DNA of 64,000 nucleotides. It comes from Magnolia sinica. Lineage: Eukaryota > Streptophyta > Magnoliopsida > Magnoliales > Magnoliaceae. The stretch covers positions 3,023,001-3,087,000 of the forward strand of contig NC_080583.1 in assembly GCF_029962835.1 (NCBI RefSeq). Direction: 5' to 3'. The translations under genes and the position numbers were made by a program. Positions 34,639 to 47,059 of this stretch are shown in pieces (position 1 is the stretch's first letter; every line of letters begins with the position of its first letter). The notes beneath the pieces were generated by a model. It ran no database searches and was not told the DNA's origin. It worked only from the letters and a program-made list of their open reading frames with translations.

Positions 34639-37600
34639 CTAGCATCCACCTGGCCCACCAAAATAGATGTACCTACCCCAATCCGCACCTGAGTTACCAC
34701 CATCAATCACCTTGTAGCACTGAGGCAAATCTTGATAGAGGGGGGAGTCACTGGGGATATCTCTTAAAGTGTTGGTGTTGTCCACAAACATCAGCTTTTT
34801 CATATAAGAGGCCTTTTTGAACCCTTCATCAGGAAAATGACCACTACCCATCTGGGGGTTTTGGGTGCTATCAGTATACACCTCACCACCCCATTCAACT
34901 AGAGTAGAACTGTCAGCTAAGCTTGTGAAGAGTGACTTAGGCCAGTAGCCCACTTGAATGTCTCCATATATCAGCCACCAATTACCAGTACTTGGATCCT
35001 GTAAAAGTAGCAGTCAGATGAGATGAGGTGAGTTCAAATAGGTGGACTGGACACAGGCACCATTCATCAAGTGGGCCCACTTTGAGAATGTCCTTGACCA
35101 AGCTGGGCCACCTGGAAAGAGAAGAAGCCATTGGGTGGTGGGAGGGTGGCCACCACAGAAACTTCTAGATGGAATGTGTGGTCCAGCATATTCTTTATGT
35201 GTCATCTAACCCACTCAATATGTGTGTCCCACTATGATCAAGGTACACATGTCTGATTGGTAAGGCGATCAATGGGTGAGATCAAGCTGCATTGAGAACT
35301 GTTCAATCCCAAGCCATAAAGTAAAACCTCAGACTAGCTTAGCCCATATGATTAAAATGGCATGAGCCTTAGCCCATTTACCCACTTTTGTGCAAGATCC
35401 TGACCGTTGGAGACCAACCATGCATGATACATAGCAATAATGACCATGGTACCACAAACGGGCTAGGCACCGGCCAATGGAATCTTTGAGCCTCCTTATT
35501 AAAAAAAAAAAAAAACAAACAGGGTTTAAGTGTTAGGCCTTAGTTTAAATTGTGAGCCTAATTAATACAAGGGTTTTTTTCGCATTGGGCTTGAGTGGGG
35601 TTGTCTGTGGCTTGTGTGTAAGGTGGAATGCAAGGGCACACTTTGGGTGGGCAGCTCGTGTGAGGCGGGATCCACCCGTGTGAAGTAATTGGCTTGTGCA
35701 TGTGTGAGGTGGAACCCATGTGAAGTGGAGCCCACGAGGAGAATTCAGCCGAGGTCTTAACCCATGAGATGTGGGGGCTGAATTGTGAGATAAAGGGACC
35801 GACTCACCATACTCTATCAGTTGAAGCTTTTAGAGTAAGTGATTAATTGTCTTACATAACTAATATATTTTGGTCCAAGCTCCCAAAAAATCGGGCCACG
35901 CCAGAAGCCTGATGCGCCAGGCAGGCCCATAACCTGATAAGAATGAGAGATACGGTGTACCTTGAATACTAGGATGGTTGTTTCTATTTGATCTCCGTTG
36001 TAGGTAGAGGATGGTTGTATGATAGAGCCAACGGCTATATCGCTGCTAACTTGTACAAAACCAGGGCAGTATAGATTGTAGCAACCGGTGCTTGTGTAAC
36101 CATCTGCCTGATATTACAAATATACATCCATATTAGCGTAAGTATTTTCACCTATCAGAGAGAATGACCATCTAAACCGTCCATATCATGGGGCATGGTG
36201 TAGATGGACCATGGTGTCAAAATCAGATTGACCCGACGGTTCCAAGAGGTGGCCCATTAATTGGACGGTATTGATCAACCCATGAACGGTTTTTTAGGTA
36301 AGAAGAAATTGATGGTTGTGAATCTTACTGTCCAATACACAAACAGCCGTGGAACCAAGTCGCCATACAAATCAGGATTTACCTAAGGAAATTAGAAGCT
36401 CAGATATTAGAGTTGTCGTGAAGTAAAGAGTACAATATCAAGGGACAGTTATCACCGTCGGTCTTCCATTTATGTAAAATGTAGGCCGTTTGATGAATCA
36501 AACTGATTTTTGTGACAGCAGATTGAAATCAAGAGGACCACCTTTTGGACGGTTTGGATGTCCTCATAGATGGCACGTTGGTGTGTATGCGCAAGGTAGA
36601 GGGTAAGGTGCATGGGAACAATCAAGTAAATGCAATTCTATCTATTCACACGCGTGCCACACTTGTGAGAGATCCTGACAGCTCTTCTACTGGGCCATAA
36701 GCCAACAGTCGGGATGACAGTAGCCCGCCCTTTATGGGAGAATTTGTGTCCATGGTATGTAAACCATTGGTGAGACTTTTTTATAACCATCTATTTCTAA
36801 TCAACAAAGATCATCAAATCAGTGAATAAATTTCATCTGACCAGCCTAAGTTTACAGATGCAGCTCATCCATAACAAGGCCTACCAGATGAACGGTCTTG
36901 ATTCGATGCATCTTTGACACTGTCATATGAATGGAGATGTAGGGCTTTATAACTATTTTGCATATGAGTCATTTGGTTATTTGTCAGACTTTTGTCCCAT
37001 TATGCCGTGCCTATGACTGGACCCGACTAAGGGAATCCGATTTCGGTAAATCGGGTTTGAATAAACGGGCCTGGGATCCAAGCGGCTATCCCATTGCATC
37101 TCGTCAAAGTCACTTTGAAACGTGTGGGAGTAAATGAAGGTAAATAGGAAATGAAACTGGAGGTAAATGAATTAGGAGTAAATAACTTACAGAATTGTGT
37201 TGGAACAAGAGTAAATGAAGTGTATTTGAAATTCAAACATTCCACGTAGATGGGAGTAAATGATAGGAGTTGAAATGCATTTAAATTTATAAATATATTT
37301 ATCAAAAAATTATATGATATTTTTAATTAGGTTTAATATCTCAAATTAGTGTACATACATGATATTTAATAAAATGGTTATAATAAATCCATTGAAATAT
37401 ATACTTTAGCAAAAAATTAGAAAATTTTAAAGCCTCAGATGACCCACAAATGTAAGGATCACAAAACAAGCACTTATAAACACTTTTTAACCATCCATTT
37501 TGATGGCCAACCTTGAGATTATTTTTTATCATTCTATTAGTTTGATTTTAGTGATATAGCTGGTAATTAAATTATTTGGAGGTATTATTAGCATGCTATG

Positions 37601-40600
37601 CATGTAATGCAAACATGTACGGAGTGTAACCTTTATTTACTTATGCGATGTTCCGAGGCTGCTCAAATAGTCATTTCATCTCATTTAGGAATATTTCATT
37701 TCCATATTCATTTACTCCCATTTTATTTCATTTTCATGCATTTAAATCTATCTAAACACTCCTTAAATATCATTTATCTCTATTTACTGCAAAATTTTCC
37801 CATGTACCTCCATGTATTTTCATTTATGATATGTTTTGGAAAACGAAATGAAGAATAAGAAGAATAAGAAAGATACTAATTAAGATCAATTACTTTTTTC
37901 TTATTTTTCATTAGTAGATGCAGCAACTTACGTGCCATCCAGCCTCTATGCTATTGAGCTGACCATCATGGCCGTTGAGAAGCCATAGCTGGGCCAGGCT
38001 GAATTGCCATTGATCTTGAAGTTCTGGGCTCCACACATTCATAGTCGCTTGGGTTCCATACACCTGACTAAACAACATTGCAATAGCATGCTTGATGAAA
38101 AGAAGACAAGTGGATTAGTATTACATACATCATCTTAATTAGAGTATGCTCCTTTTTCTTTTCTTCCAGAAGAAAAATGAGCCGATGCTATCACTGTTAC
38201 TTATAGCAATCCAAGTAAATTGTGACATTTGCACACTCCATCAAATCAATCGGTACTGTCTACTAGGTTGACCACATGTTTCGTTTGCTTCCATCTTAAA
38301 ATCATTGATCAGATGATTTGACCTATCCATAATTTGGCTTATTTCTTATAGCCATCCATTTTACAAGCCATATATCGGATGGTTAGGATTTTCTGATAAA
38401 AGTGATTGCTGAAGAAGCAGATTGGGTAGGTATTGAGCCCAAAAATGAAGCATATACGATGTTCAAATGGACCACACCATAGGAACAGTTGAATTGAATG
38501 TCTATCATTGAAAATTTTCTTGGGGGCCACGGAAGTTTTGGATAAATCTTATATTTGTGGTTTTCCTTCATCATGTCTGTATGATCCTATGAACAGGTTG
38601 AATGACAAATAAATATCACTGTGAGGCCTAGCAAGCTTTCAACGGTTGAAATCATTATCCCCACTGTTTCATGTGTTATGATCCAATTGATCTTTGGATA
38701 TGCTTCAATTTTGGGCTCAACCCCTTAAATTAGATGTAAAAACAGATTGAGGGCGTGGATAGACTACGGACATTCAAGGTGGGCCCAACTGATTAACAAT
38801 CAAATTCGATTGCTGAGAACCATTGGAAATTCATGATGGGCTACAAAAAATACATAACTTATTTTTCTTAAATGGTTTTGAGTAGACATTTTGTAGAGCT
38901 ATTGGTCAAATGGTTAGACCTAATGTACGGCACAGATCGATTGGCTGGGCAGTGCATGTGTCCCGATAGAGCACTAAATGAAAATGCTACTCTTGGATCA
39001 TGATGAACGGCTCGGATCCTTCACTTGTCTGCATAAATCTATAGAAAAAAAGTACTTACATGATGACCAACTGTGGAGGAGAGTCGTCTATTTTTCAGAT
39101 TTTTTCTACCAAAATGAGAGAGAGATTTTGCACTCATTAACTCTTGCATTTTAGTCCGTCGAATGGGTACGGTCCCAAGTGGACACCCACCATCCTTAAG
39201 CCCAATCTCTAGATTGGCATTTGAAGGGTCTTGATTGCCCATCCCCTCTGGATAGGAAGTGGGCCTCATCTGCATGATGAATTACAGTCTAGATGTTAAA
39301 AAATGCTTATGGAAATAGAATGTAGGTGCGATACACCACCGGCAGTCATGTTTTATCACACCTAAAAATTATATAATCACTTGTTGTGGCCCACTTGAGT
39401 TTTAGAATGGGTTGTATTTTGGTATGTCCCTGTATCCTAGTGTGGCTCATCAGATGAATGCATTCGATGAAGTATGCACAATATGGTGAACCCCAGATTC
39501 CATTTGGAAGAGTTTCTATGAAAGGGACACTCCCTCCCCCAATTACTCCATTTTTTCATTTGGTGTCGCTCATGTGTGCTATGGATCATGCAGGATTCTG
39601 AAATGTAAGAGTAACATGCGGATGCACACCTAATGGACGGGTTGGATGACAATCACATATCACAATGGGCCACCCATAACTTGAACATATCACTGTGTGA
39701 TCATTCCTCTATTAAGAACATTGATTGTTAGTATGTTTAATTTCCAGATATAGATGTTCAGAATCCTGTTCATACTCAGATCAGGCCATCATCTGATCCA
39801 CGGCCACAATATGGACAGTCTGGAATCTCCATCTGATGGGCCTGAACTTGGCTGGTCCATGTCTTGTGGCAACCACTTTTACAAGGCAATCCTAGTGCAT
39901 CTGGTCGGATCAGATTGTTAGGACCATTCTATCAACGTGATTTCGACAGTTTGATCAGATGGATGGTCGGGATCAATGTCTTAGGTAGGCCACATGGCTG
40001 AATTTGATGTGACTACAAATGTCTTTCTTCTTAACAATGCGTTGCATGCCAACAAATGAAAGATTAAATTTATGAGATTGGCAAGTTTCTTTGAGCATGG
40101 TCCATCCATGATGGGACCCACAAGTTCAACGGTTTAGATCACTAAAGCATGGGCCTCTTATTATATTAATGGTGATGATAATCTCTGAGCAATTAAACCA
40201 AACATTCATATTTTTAGTAGGCAAACTTTTGTGTGCAATGTTATCTGAGTAGATCTAGTCCACATGGGGTGATCTGAACCATTCATTTATGCTTCTCAAA
40301 TGATTAGGATTCGACTTTGGTGGATGGCCCATTCATGATGGATAAAGAAAAGTAAATAAAGAAAATCAGACCTGAATTGTGTGATTCTTCAGTAACGGAT
40401 GATCGAAAGCGGGTTGCTTATACATGTCCACACAGTCGAAATTGCCATGTTGAGTCTGTAAGAATCGTCAAACCTCCATCAATATTCAAAAATATTCTAA
40501 TGATAGCGTAGCCGTTGATGGTTAGGATGATGATGGTGATGATGATGATGATGATGATGGTGTATTAAGCCTCTTCTTCTTCTTCTTCTTCTTCTTCTTC

Positions 40601-41750
40601 TTTTTTTTTTTAAAATTTTAGTATTTTTAATCAAAGAAACAGGCCCATGTAGACATAGAAGCTCGTAGACGGCTTGGATTGGCTGAGGTGTTTGAACCAG
40701 GACACTCCATACCAAGTGATGCGTGGGTGCAATCCAAACCTTCCATTAGATGGAAGGTGGGATCAACCATGTAGTGTGTATGCCATCCAGTTCAGCCATT
40801 AGTTATGCCCCCACAAGGTTGAAGAGACACTTCGATGGCCGTTCCAAAACTTTCGAACGCCACACCATGTGAATATATATCACTTTCAAGCATGATTGTA
40901 CATTTCTCCTTGTGGCGTATGTGTTCCACCTGAGTTTTGGATCAGCACATGGGATCCGCAGTTTGGATTCCACATACACATCACGGGTGGGCCTCACGAT
41001 GTTCCAACAAATAGTATTTACTTTTTTGAAATGTATGTGATCATCACAAGAACTGTTGGAGCCGAAGAAGAGATAGAAAGAGATACGCATTTGCAGAGGG
41101 GAAGAGAAGAAGAAAAGTGTATCTCAGAACTTTCTAATTCGTTTCTAAAGGTATCAAGGGTTTTTAAGGGACAGTTGAGGCTTGTTTGATTTAGGTAACC
41201 TCCATCTTTTATAGGTTTCTGCTTTCATAATGCATTAATATCGCTTTGTGCCCTAATATATATATATATATATATATATATTTCCTGCAAGGGTTTGTTT
41301 TACATTAAATTCGGAGTGTTTATGATTAGACTTGGTTGTGCGATTTAAGTACTTTGCTTGATTCATCTGTATGCTTCTGTGGTCACCCGACAAAAACTTC
41401 TACCAATCAAAGGGCTAAGAGTGCTTTTGATGCAGGAAATTTTCAGCCCATCCATCAGTGGGACACCAAACGAAGGATTTGGATCACTAAAAACTAGGCT
41501 CCTCTAGACGTAAGCCTCAGATGATTTAAAGAAAAAGAAAAAGAAAAAACAAAACCACAGGTGCAATGAATCACATGGTAGTGATTGTTAGAAGACTCAC
41601 CCGAATGCTCTTGACAACAGGCTTATTAAGAAGCTTGAGCTGTGCCTTCAATTCCTTGTGTTCTTCTTTGGATAGACTTCTTGCATTTCCATAAACAATA
41701 GAAATTGCCAACAAAACTAAAATCAAAATCCTACTAATTGGAGTGGACAT
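34639..41750 (-). CDS. Neprosin-domain (DUF239) secreted protein, complete, six exons
   Basis: Exons (minus strand order): 41601-41750, 40372-40455, 39060-39269, 37932-38063, 35961-36107 and 34639-34998, all with GT-AG borders, all phase 0, giving 360 residues ending in TAG. Residues 1-23 are a signal peptide (ILILVLLAISIV). The propeptide part carries DCVDMYKQPAFDHPLL (about residues 57-72). Residues 80-148 carry RPTSYP and GGCPLGTVPIRRT. The neprosin domain follows (VYGTQATMNVW, FSLAQLW, IEAGWH, ADGYTSTGCYNLYCPGFVQ, NWWLIYG, GYWPKSLF, VEWGGEV, MGSGHFPDEG). Glutamates in IEAGW (E188) and VEWGG (E276) are my candidates for the catalytic pair known from Nepenthes neprosin, a prolyl glutamic endopeptidase; the mapping is by motif only. 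Location: secreted or vacuolar. Substrate unknown; many family members lack proven activity. A paralogue lies at 59842-63739 and a broken copy at 15110-26827. Confidence 0.88.
35500..35890. repeat. Insertion in neprosin intron 5, LTR-retrotransposon-like fragment
   Basis: This stretch is absent from the same intron of the second gene, where the flanking sequence is continuous near 60540-60600. Its right part, AGCTTTTAGAGTAAGTGATT, resembles the LTR end of the TRIM at 17334 (AGCTTTTAGAGCAAGTGGTT), so it may be a piece of a related retroelement. It begins with an A run at 35500-35514. Confidence 0.5.
37130..37860. mobile_element. Non-autonomous DNA transposon with GGAGTAAATG motifs, in neprosin intron 4
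   Basis: The left part has GGAGTAAATAAC, AGAGTAAATGAAG and GGGAGTAAATGATAGGAG. The right part has ATTTACTCCCATTTTATTTC. The middle (CATTTTGATGGCCAACCTTG, GATTTTAGTGATATAGCTGG) is shared with 15580-16230 and 62190-62790. Because it sits at the same place in the paralogue, it predates the gene duplication. Confidence 0.6.
38413..38807. mobile_element. Foldback MITE in neprosin intron 3, exact 9-bp duplication and empty site in the paralogue
   Basis: GATTGCTGA flanks the element exactly (38404-38412 and 38808-38816). The intron of the second gene has the same surrounding sequence with only a single GTGATTGCT at 63240-63260 and no element. The interior has the family phrases ATGGACCACACCATAGG, TTTCTTGGGGGCCACGG and GGCGTGGATAGACTACGG. 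It therefore inserted after the duplication, and the 9-bp duplication supports a Mutator-like origin. Confidence 0.82.
40526..40615. repeat. (GAT)n and (CTT)n microsatellites
   Basis: A GAT/GGT trinucleotide tract (40526-40560) is followed by CTT repeats (40571-40600) and a T run, in intron 1 of the neprosin gene. They create a short open frame rich in His and Arg that is not a gene. Confidence 0.95.
41150..41395. repeat. Copia-type LTR fragment (R-U5) in neprosin intron 1
   Basis: TTATAGGTTTCTGCTTTCAT, AATGCATTAATATCGCTTTG, then (TA)13 at 41256-41281 and GATTAGACTTGGTTGTGCGA match the LTR-like pieces at 42460-42815 and 43490-43700. No internal domain or partner LTR is visible. Confidence 0.6.
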
Positions 41751-42050
41751 CGAGGATAGGTAGATAGAAAAATCGAGGATAGGTAGATGGACACTCTCAA
41801 ATGAGGCTATTTATAATGTTGCTCAATCGTCGGTACGAGTTTCTTTTGCATGTGCGCCACATGACCACTAGGTCATTAGGTGGGCCACGTTGCTATGTAA
41901 TCGCAGTGTAACTGGGGGAGGGAATGTAACGTCAATGATAAAAGTGGTGGACATTTAGTCAAGATTGGCAGACATTTAATGGACACTTGAAAATGACAAA
42001 TAGTAAGTTATATTTCAATGAACGAGTTTCATAAGTAGGAAGTTAGGATT
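41751..42050. promoter_or_regulatory. Upstream region of the intact neprosin gene
   Basis: This is the 5' flank of the minus-strand gene. A short duplicated phrase, ATCGAGGATAGGTAGAT(A/G)G, occurs twice just upstream of the ATG (about 41751-41790). CTATTTATAATG at about 41808-41819 (minus-strand CATTATAAATAG) is a plausible TATA box about 60-70 bp upstream of the ATG. No experimental support. Confidence 0.4.
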
Positions 42051-42815
42051 TTCTTAATTTTTTTTAATGTTTTGTTTCCACAATTTAGTCACAGTTGAAC
42101 TCAAGTTAATATATGCCATAGATCCTACTTTGGATGGGGTATGCTAGAAAATGCTGTTGATGTCTTAAATCCATAAATAACTATAACTGGGTGTGTAGAT
42201 GTCATCATGTAACGGTTGATGCTATTGATAGATACCTGGTGCCATCGAGAAAATTCATATTTTATTGTTGAAATGTTTTGGTATTTTTTTATGCCATTGA
42301 AGGTGTTCGATGCTGTTGACAAATTGTCGATGCCATTAAATTATCATAAAAGGTGATACAGACTTACGGAAGTGTGGGATTTATTTTCTATTCCGATTGT
42401 GATACTATAGGATACTGTGTAATAAGGATTTAGGAAGCAAGAGATGTGTTTTAGATTTTCTTTATTTGTTACTATGAGTTTCAAGGGCATAGCTTGGGCT
42501 TGTAGAGAATATTCGAGGCTAGTTTGGATCGGTAATCTCTCTTTTGTAATTTTTGCTTTTATAATGCATTATCATCCCTTGGTGCCAAAGGCATAACTTG
42601 GGCTTGTGGAGAAGATTCGAGGTTGGTTTGGATCGGTAATCCTTACCTCTTGTAATTTCTGCTTTTATAATGCATTATTGTCGCTTTGTGCCGTGGTTCT
42701 TTCCCCCAAGAGTTTCTTCACGTAAAATTTGGTTTGTTTGTATTTAAACTTGGTTGTGTGATTGAAGTACTTGAATCATCTGTGTGTGCTACTGCAATTC
42801 CCTAGCAGAAAAACC
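42050..42815. repeat. Probable solo copia LTR with an internal tandem duplication
   Basis: The part from AGGGCATAGCTTGGGCTTGT to GCATTATCATCCCTTGGTGCC (about 42485-42588) is repeated almost unchanged at 42589-42693, followed by the U5-like tail CTTGGTTGTGTGATTGAAGTACTT. The upstream part has ATGCTATTGATAG and TGCCATCGAG words often seen in plant copia U3 regions. Exact ends were not determined. Confidence 0.5.
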
Positions 42816-43489
42816 TCATATTAATTATTGATTATTAAAAGATTAAGTAGACCATATATGTGCAAAGCATTAGATGAAATGATTGAGAATATTTCAATTA
42901 AAAAGTTTTCATTACTTCTCTATCCCCCATCCAAGGTGAGGAGCATCATATATCCGATCTGAATCATTGAAATATAACCTTATATCCAAAGGCTAAAGTA
43001 ATGAAACATTACCTACCAATACATAGGATGTATTCTATGAAAGCACCTACATGATAAATACATTTTCTCCCATGGACTGAAGAACGTGACTTGCGCAAAT
43101 CAATTGCTATGTGGGGAGAACACACATCAGATCCACCCCATCCATCGTGTGCTCTGCTAAATGGGTTAAGACTAGGTGGGCTACACCAGAAGAAATAAGG
43201 AATAGTATAAAATTATGTGTGACAGCATTGTGTGGCTTATGTGGACGTTGGAATTGAGGGTTGGATAGGTTTGTGCTATCAGCGGATTTGTGGGGCCAAC
43301 AATACTGATGTATTGTTTTATCCACACCATCCATCCATTTTGACAGATCATTTTAGGACATGAGCTGAAAAAAAGAAGAAGGTAAATTTAAGGGTTAAGT
43401 GGACCATACTATAAGAAGCAATGGGGATTGAATTCCTACTGTTGAAAACTTCCTTAGGCCCAGCTAACCTGATCATTAGTTTGTAGGGT

Positions 43490-43700
43490 TTCAAAGGGCT
43501 TGAAAGGGGAGAGTCTTGAATCAAGTACTCTCTCTCTTGTAATTTCTGCTTTTATAATGATTATTGTCGCTTTGTGCCATTATTTTTTTCCAAAATAATT
43601 TTTCCAAGTTAAATTTAGAGTTTTTGTTATCGGGCTTATTTGTGTGATTAGAATACTCTACTTGATTCGTCTATGTGTGCTCCCGCAGTTGCCCAACAGA
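43490..43700. repeat. Copia-type LTR fragment
   Basis: CTTGTAATTTCTGCTTTTAT, TGTCGCTTTGTGCCATTA and TTTGTGTGATTAGAATACTC match the pieces at 41150-41395 and 42460-42815. It follows directly on a foldback MITE fragment (about 43270-43460). Confidence 0.5.
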
Positions 43701-44985
43701 TTATGGGGTAGGAGAAGCTACTTTAGCCAACCAACCCTACCATGTTGGGTTATCGACGCCAAATTTGCAAGATTCCATCAGAATTACAGTCAAGAAGTCC
43801 CTTCTATTTTCATTTTTACCATAAATAGTAAGTTTTAGTTTTAGTATTACTTTTAATCCTTTGAGTTGTATTAGCTTTGTCCAACATGAAAAGGGCTTAG
43901 CAAAATTACGCGAATAACATGGTTATGCTTAAAATGAACACTTACCATTTTTGACTAAAAACCTCAAAGTCTAGTAGGAATGGTGACCATATATAAATAA
44001 TAAGTTTACTATTTATAATAAGTCACATTTTTAGGGTGTTTGAGTCTAAAACTCTGTCCTAAGTTTGAACTCATTATTTAAAGGATTGTAATTTTATTTT
44101 TTATTTTTATTTTTATTTTTTATCATCAACCAATTTATTTTGAATTTTTATTAGAAATTAATTTAAGGAAGCTCTCAAAGGAGTTCAGAGAGCTCCGTGA
44201 ATTCAGAGTAGTTATTCCCTGAGAAAGACAGTGATGGACCTCATCATTTCCCTCCCTGCACTCAATGGTAAGCTTCACAAACTCTTCTTACCAGCCACAA
44301 GTTTTAAACTTGTTTGGATGCTTGAAAGCCCCACTTGGGAAATAGATTTTCATTTCCAAATTTTCAATCTTATGGACATGGATTTTATATAAGTAAAAAA
44401 ATAATTCGATTTTTCTTATTAACTTTTTTTATATAGAGAAATACATATATACACGTTGACAGAATAAGTTTTGTATAAGAATACTTAAAGATGTTGGTTC
44501 TAAGATGTGAACATGATTGAGTAGAATACAATTCATATAGTATTTGGGTGGCATATGATGGAGTGGAATTGTGATTAGGGATGTCGCTCCAACAACATAT
44601 TATTCGATTATTTGGAAAAGGTTGTCCAAGCTGTCAAGCTCGTCCAAGACTAAAACGATAGCTGAAGGCATTTTAGGTCATTTGGGAAAGAGAATCCTCA
44701 TCTTTATAAGATTTAGAAGTGTACAACCACCAAGAAAATTTCTCTTTATGGGCTCTGATGTTATAAAAGGGTAATTGAAAAATGAAAAACCAATCTTATT
44801 TGAATCCCATGGACCATTGTTATTTATGGATAAAGAAACATGTAGTTACAACAATTTTCAGTTATAACAAAGATGTGATAAATTTTTAATTTTGCAGCTA
44901 TCTCTCTAACTGATCCAAAGGTGGGTGGAAAGGAGATGAAGGAATTTTAACAGGGAACCCTTGTTAATGTGTGTGTGTTTTCTTA
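43700..44985. other. Non-coding DNA
   Basis: No gene was recognised. The stretch is AT-rich with short A and T runs. The open frames at 43644-43838 and 44571-44774 lack similarity to known proteins and splice context. Confidence 0.45.
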
Positions 44986-44989
44986 GCTG

Positions 44990-45470
44990 TTCCATTCAAT
45001 CGGTGGGCCATCTTGCTATGTGTGGTCCACGGAGATGCCAGTGGGAATCCACTCTGTCTATTAGTTTCTCAACCTCACAGTTGGACAGGAATCGAAAAAT
45101 CAAGCGGATCTAAAACTCATGTGGGCCACACATGATAGGAAACAATGAGAATGGAAATGCCAACCGTTGAAAACTTTCTAGAGGCCACAATGATGCTTAT
45201 ATGCTATCCAAACCGTTCATAATGTCATTGATACTAAGATAAATAGTAGGCGCAAATATCATCTGATTCAAATTTTCTGTGGCCCCCACGAAGTTTCCAA
45301 TGCTAGGCGTTCAATCCACTCTGTTTCCTATCGTGTGGCCTAAATGAGGTTGAGATCTGCTTGATTTTTGGAGTGCTTTACTATCGTGAGGTTGAGAAAC
45401 TAATAGATGGAGTGCCCCATATAGCTTTCGACCACACTTCCTGTGTCCGGGGTCATGGGCAATCCGCATC
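44990..45470. repeat. Foldback MITE, diverged full copy
   Basis: The left arm (CGGTGGGCCATCTTGCTATG, GAATCCACTCTGTCTATTAG) is mirrored by the right arm (CTAATAGATGGAGTGCCCCA, GGGCAATCCGCATCC). The central part shows the family order. Confidence 0.65.
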
Positions 45471-45567
45471 CGCTCAATAGCCTACTGATTAGTTGGTCAG
45501 GATTGATCCACGTGTTCACTATTATATTACAAGATGAAGAGGGGGTGCCATTGGGTACTACCCTCAC

Positions 45568-46125
45568 CAAGAGGTGTACACGAGTTGAACTGATTCAAGC
45601 TTGGTACAACTCGACTTGGCTTGGCCACTAGCTGACCGAGCTCAAACTCGGCTCGCTCGGTCCTCGAGCCTGACTGGCCAGCTCTGCTCGTTTAGGCCAG
45701 CAACTCAGGCCAGTTTGAGCCAAGATCAAGCCAATGCGGCATTTTCACAAACACATGAAGTGTACTTTCAATTTCTCAATATATGTAAATTAGTAGCAAT
45801 TGTTTACAGGTATTTCATCAAACACCTTGTAGTCAACATCAAAATCAAGAAAAAATTGATATTTGTTTCATAGAAATATCTTCCTTCCCACCCGCCCACA
45901 TTTTGTTGAGTCATTTCATCAAACACTTGATGAGCAACATTGATATGAAAGTAACCGAGTAACTGAACCGGTTCAATCCAAGTTCGATTCGAATCGAGTT
46001 GAGCTCCAGCAAGCTCGAACTTGGTTTGAAATTTTTTCAAGCTAAAAAAATCAACTCGACTTGGCTCGAACTCAGTTTCAAACCAAGTCGAATCCACTGA
46101 GCTAACTCGGTTCCTATATAGCTCT
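45568..46125. mobile_element. hAT-like element, 558 bp, 8-bp duplication
   Basis: It begins CAAGAGGTGTACACGAG and ends CCTATATAGCTCT. The flanks ACCCTCAC (45560-45567) and ACCGTCAC (46126-46133) match at 7 of 8. The interior has ACTCGGCTCG and CCGAGTTGAGC-like words and is a diverged relative of the element at 29570-30075 (GTGTACA at one end, CCTATA at the other). Confidence 0.6.
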
Positions 46126-46431
46126 ACCGTCACAGGCAGAGCTGGGCATCAGACCGAGTCGGATCGGATTTGGTCCAACTCAACCAGGTTCGAAATTTGT
46201 AGGTCCCGACCTGAACTCGATCCGATTCGGGACCGGATCTGGGTCATTTAATTCGAACAGATCCGAACTCCTGGTGGCCTGAATCGATTCGAGTCTGACT
46301 CGGTCAGGAAAACCGAGTTGGATCGGATTGAGTAAGGTTCGGATAAAAAACTGATGGATGGTGTGGATAAACCAAAAAAAGTTCAAGATGGGCCCCACAT
46401 AATTTACTCAGTATGAAAAAAATGGACAGTT

Positions 46432-46520
46432 AGCTTCTTGAAGAAGCTTTACACCACATAGACAGATAGCTTCTTGAAGAAGCTTTACACCACAGATAGA
46501 TAGCTTCTTGAACAAGCTTT
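46432..46520. repeat. Tandem repeat with a palindromic core
   Basis: Three units of about 35-42 bp contain TAGCTTCTTGAAGAAGCTTT (the third reads GAACAAGC). The core AGCTTCTTGAAGAAGCT is self-complementary around its central G and contains TTCTTGAA, which resembles part of a heat-shock element. No evidence of function. Confidence 0.75.
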
Positions 46521-47025
46521 GTAACTCCCAAGTGGATAGTGGTCGGTGTTCTGTGGGGCCCACCATGATGTATGTGTGTCATCCATGCCGTCCATTTATT
46601 TTTATATATCATTTTATGATATGAAAAAAAATGAAGTATATCTCAATCTTAAGTGGACCACATTACAGGAAATAGTGTTGAATGAATTTTGACCATTAAA
46701 AACGTTTTGGGGGCAAGAAAAGTTTTGGATCAAGCTTATATTTATTGTTTCCCTTCATCTGGGTCTTTTTGACCAAATTAACCGATTGGATTTCAAATAA
46801 ACAGTACAGTGGGCCTTCGAAGGATTTTAATGGTGAATATCCATTCATTATTGTTTTGCTGTGGTGTGGCCCACCTAAGAGTTCTATCCTTATACTTTTT
46901 TTTATCAAGCCCTAAAATGATCTGTAAAAATGGATGAACGGACTGGATGAAACACGTACATCATGGTGGGGCCCACAGAGCACCGACCATCAGGGGGAGT
47001 AGCCGATCCGTCTCCCTCCAAGTAC
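46520..47025. repeat. Foldback MITE, full copy, nested in the hAT-like element
   Basis: GTGGTCGGTGTTCTGTGGGG and CCCACCATGATGTATGTG at the left pair with CATCATGGTGGGG and CCCACAGAGCACCGACCA at the right. The right tip, GGGAGTAGCCGATCCGTC, matches the copy at 28989-29530. The left tip is shortened. Confidence 0.7.
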
Positions 47026-47059
47026 AACTAGCACCAGCTATATAGCTGATCTAGGTACA

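Noticed and set aside
40497..40715. Open frame with Arg and His runs
   Set aside because: Translation of GAT and CTT microsatellites in an intron.
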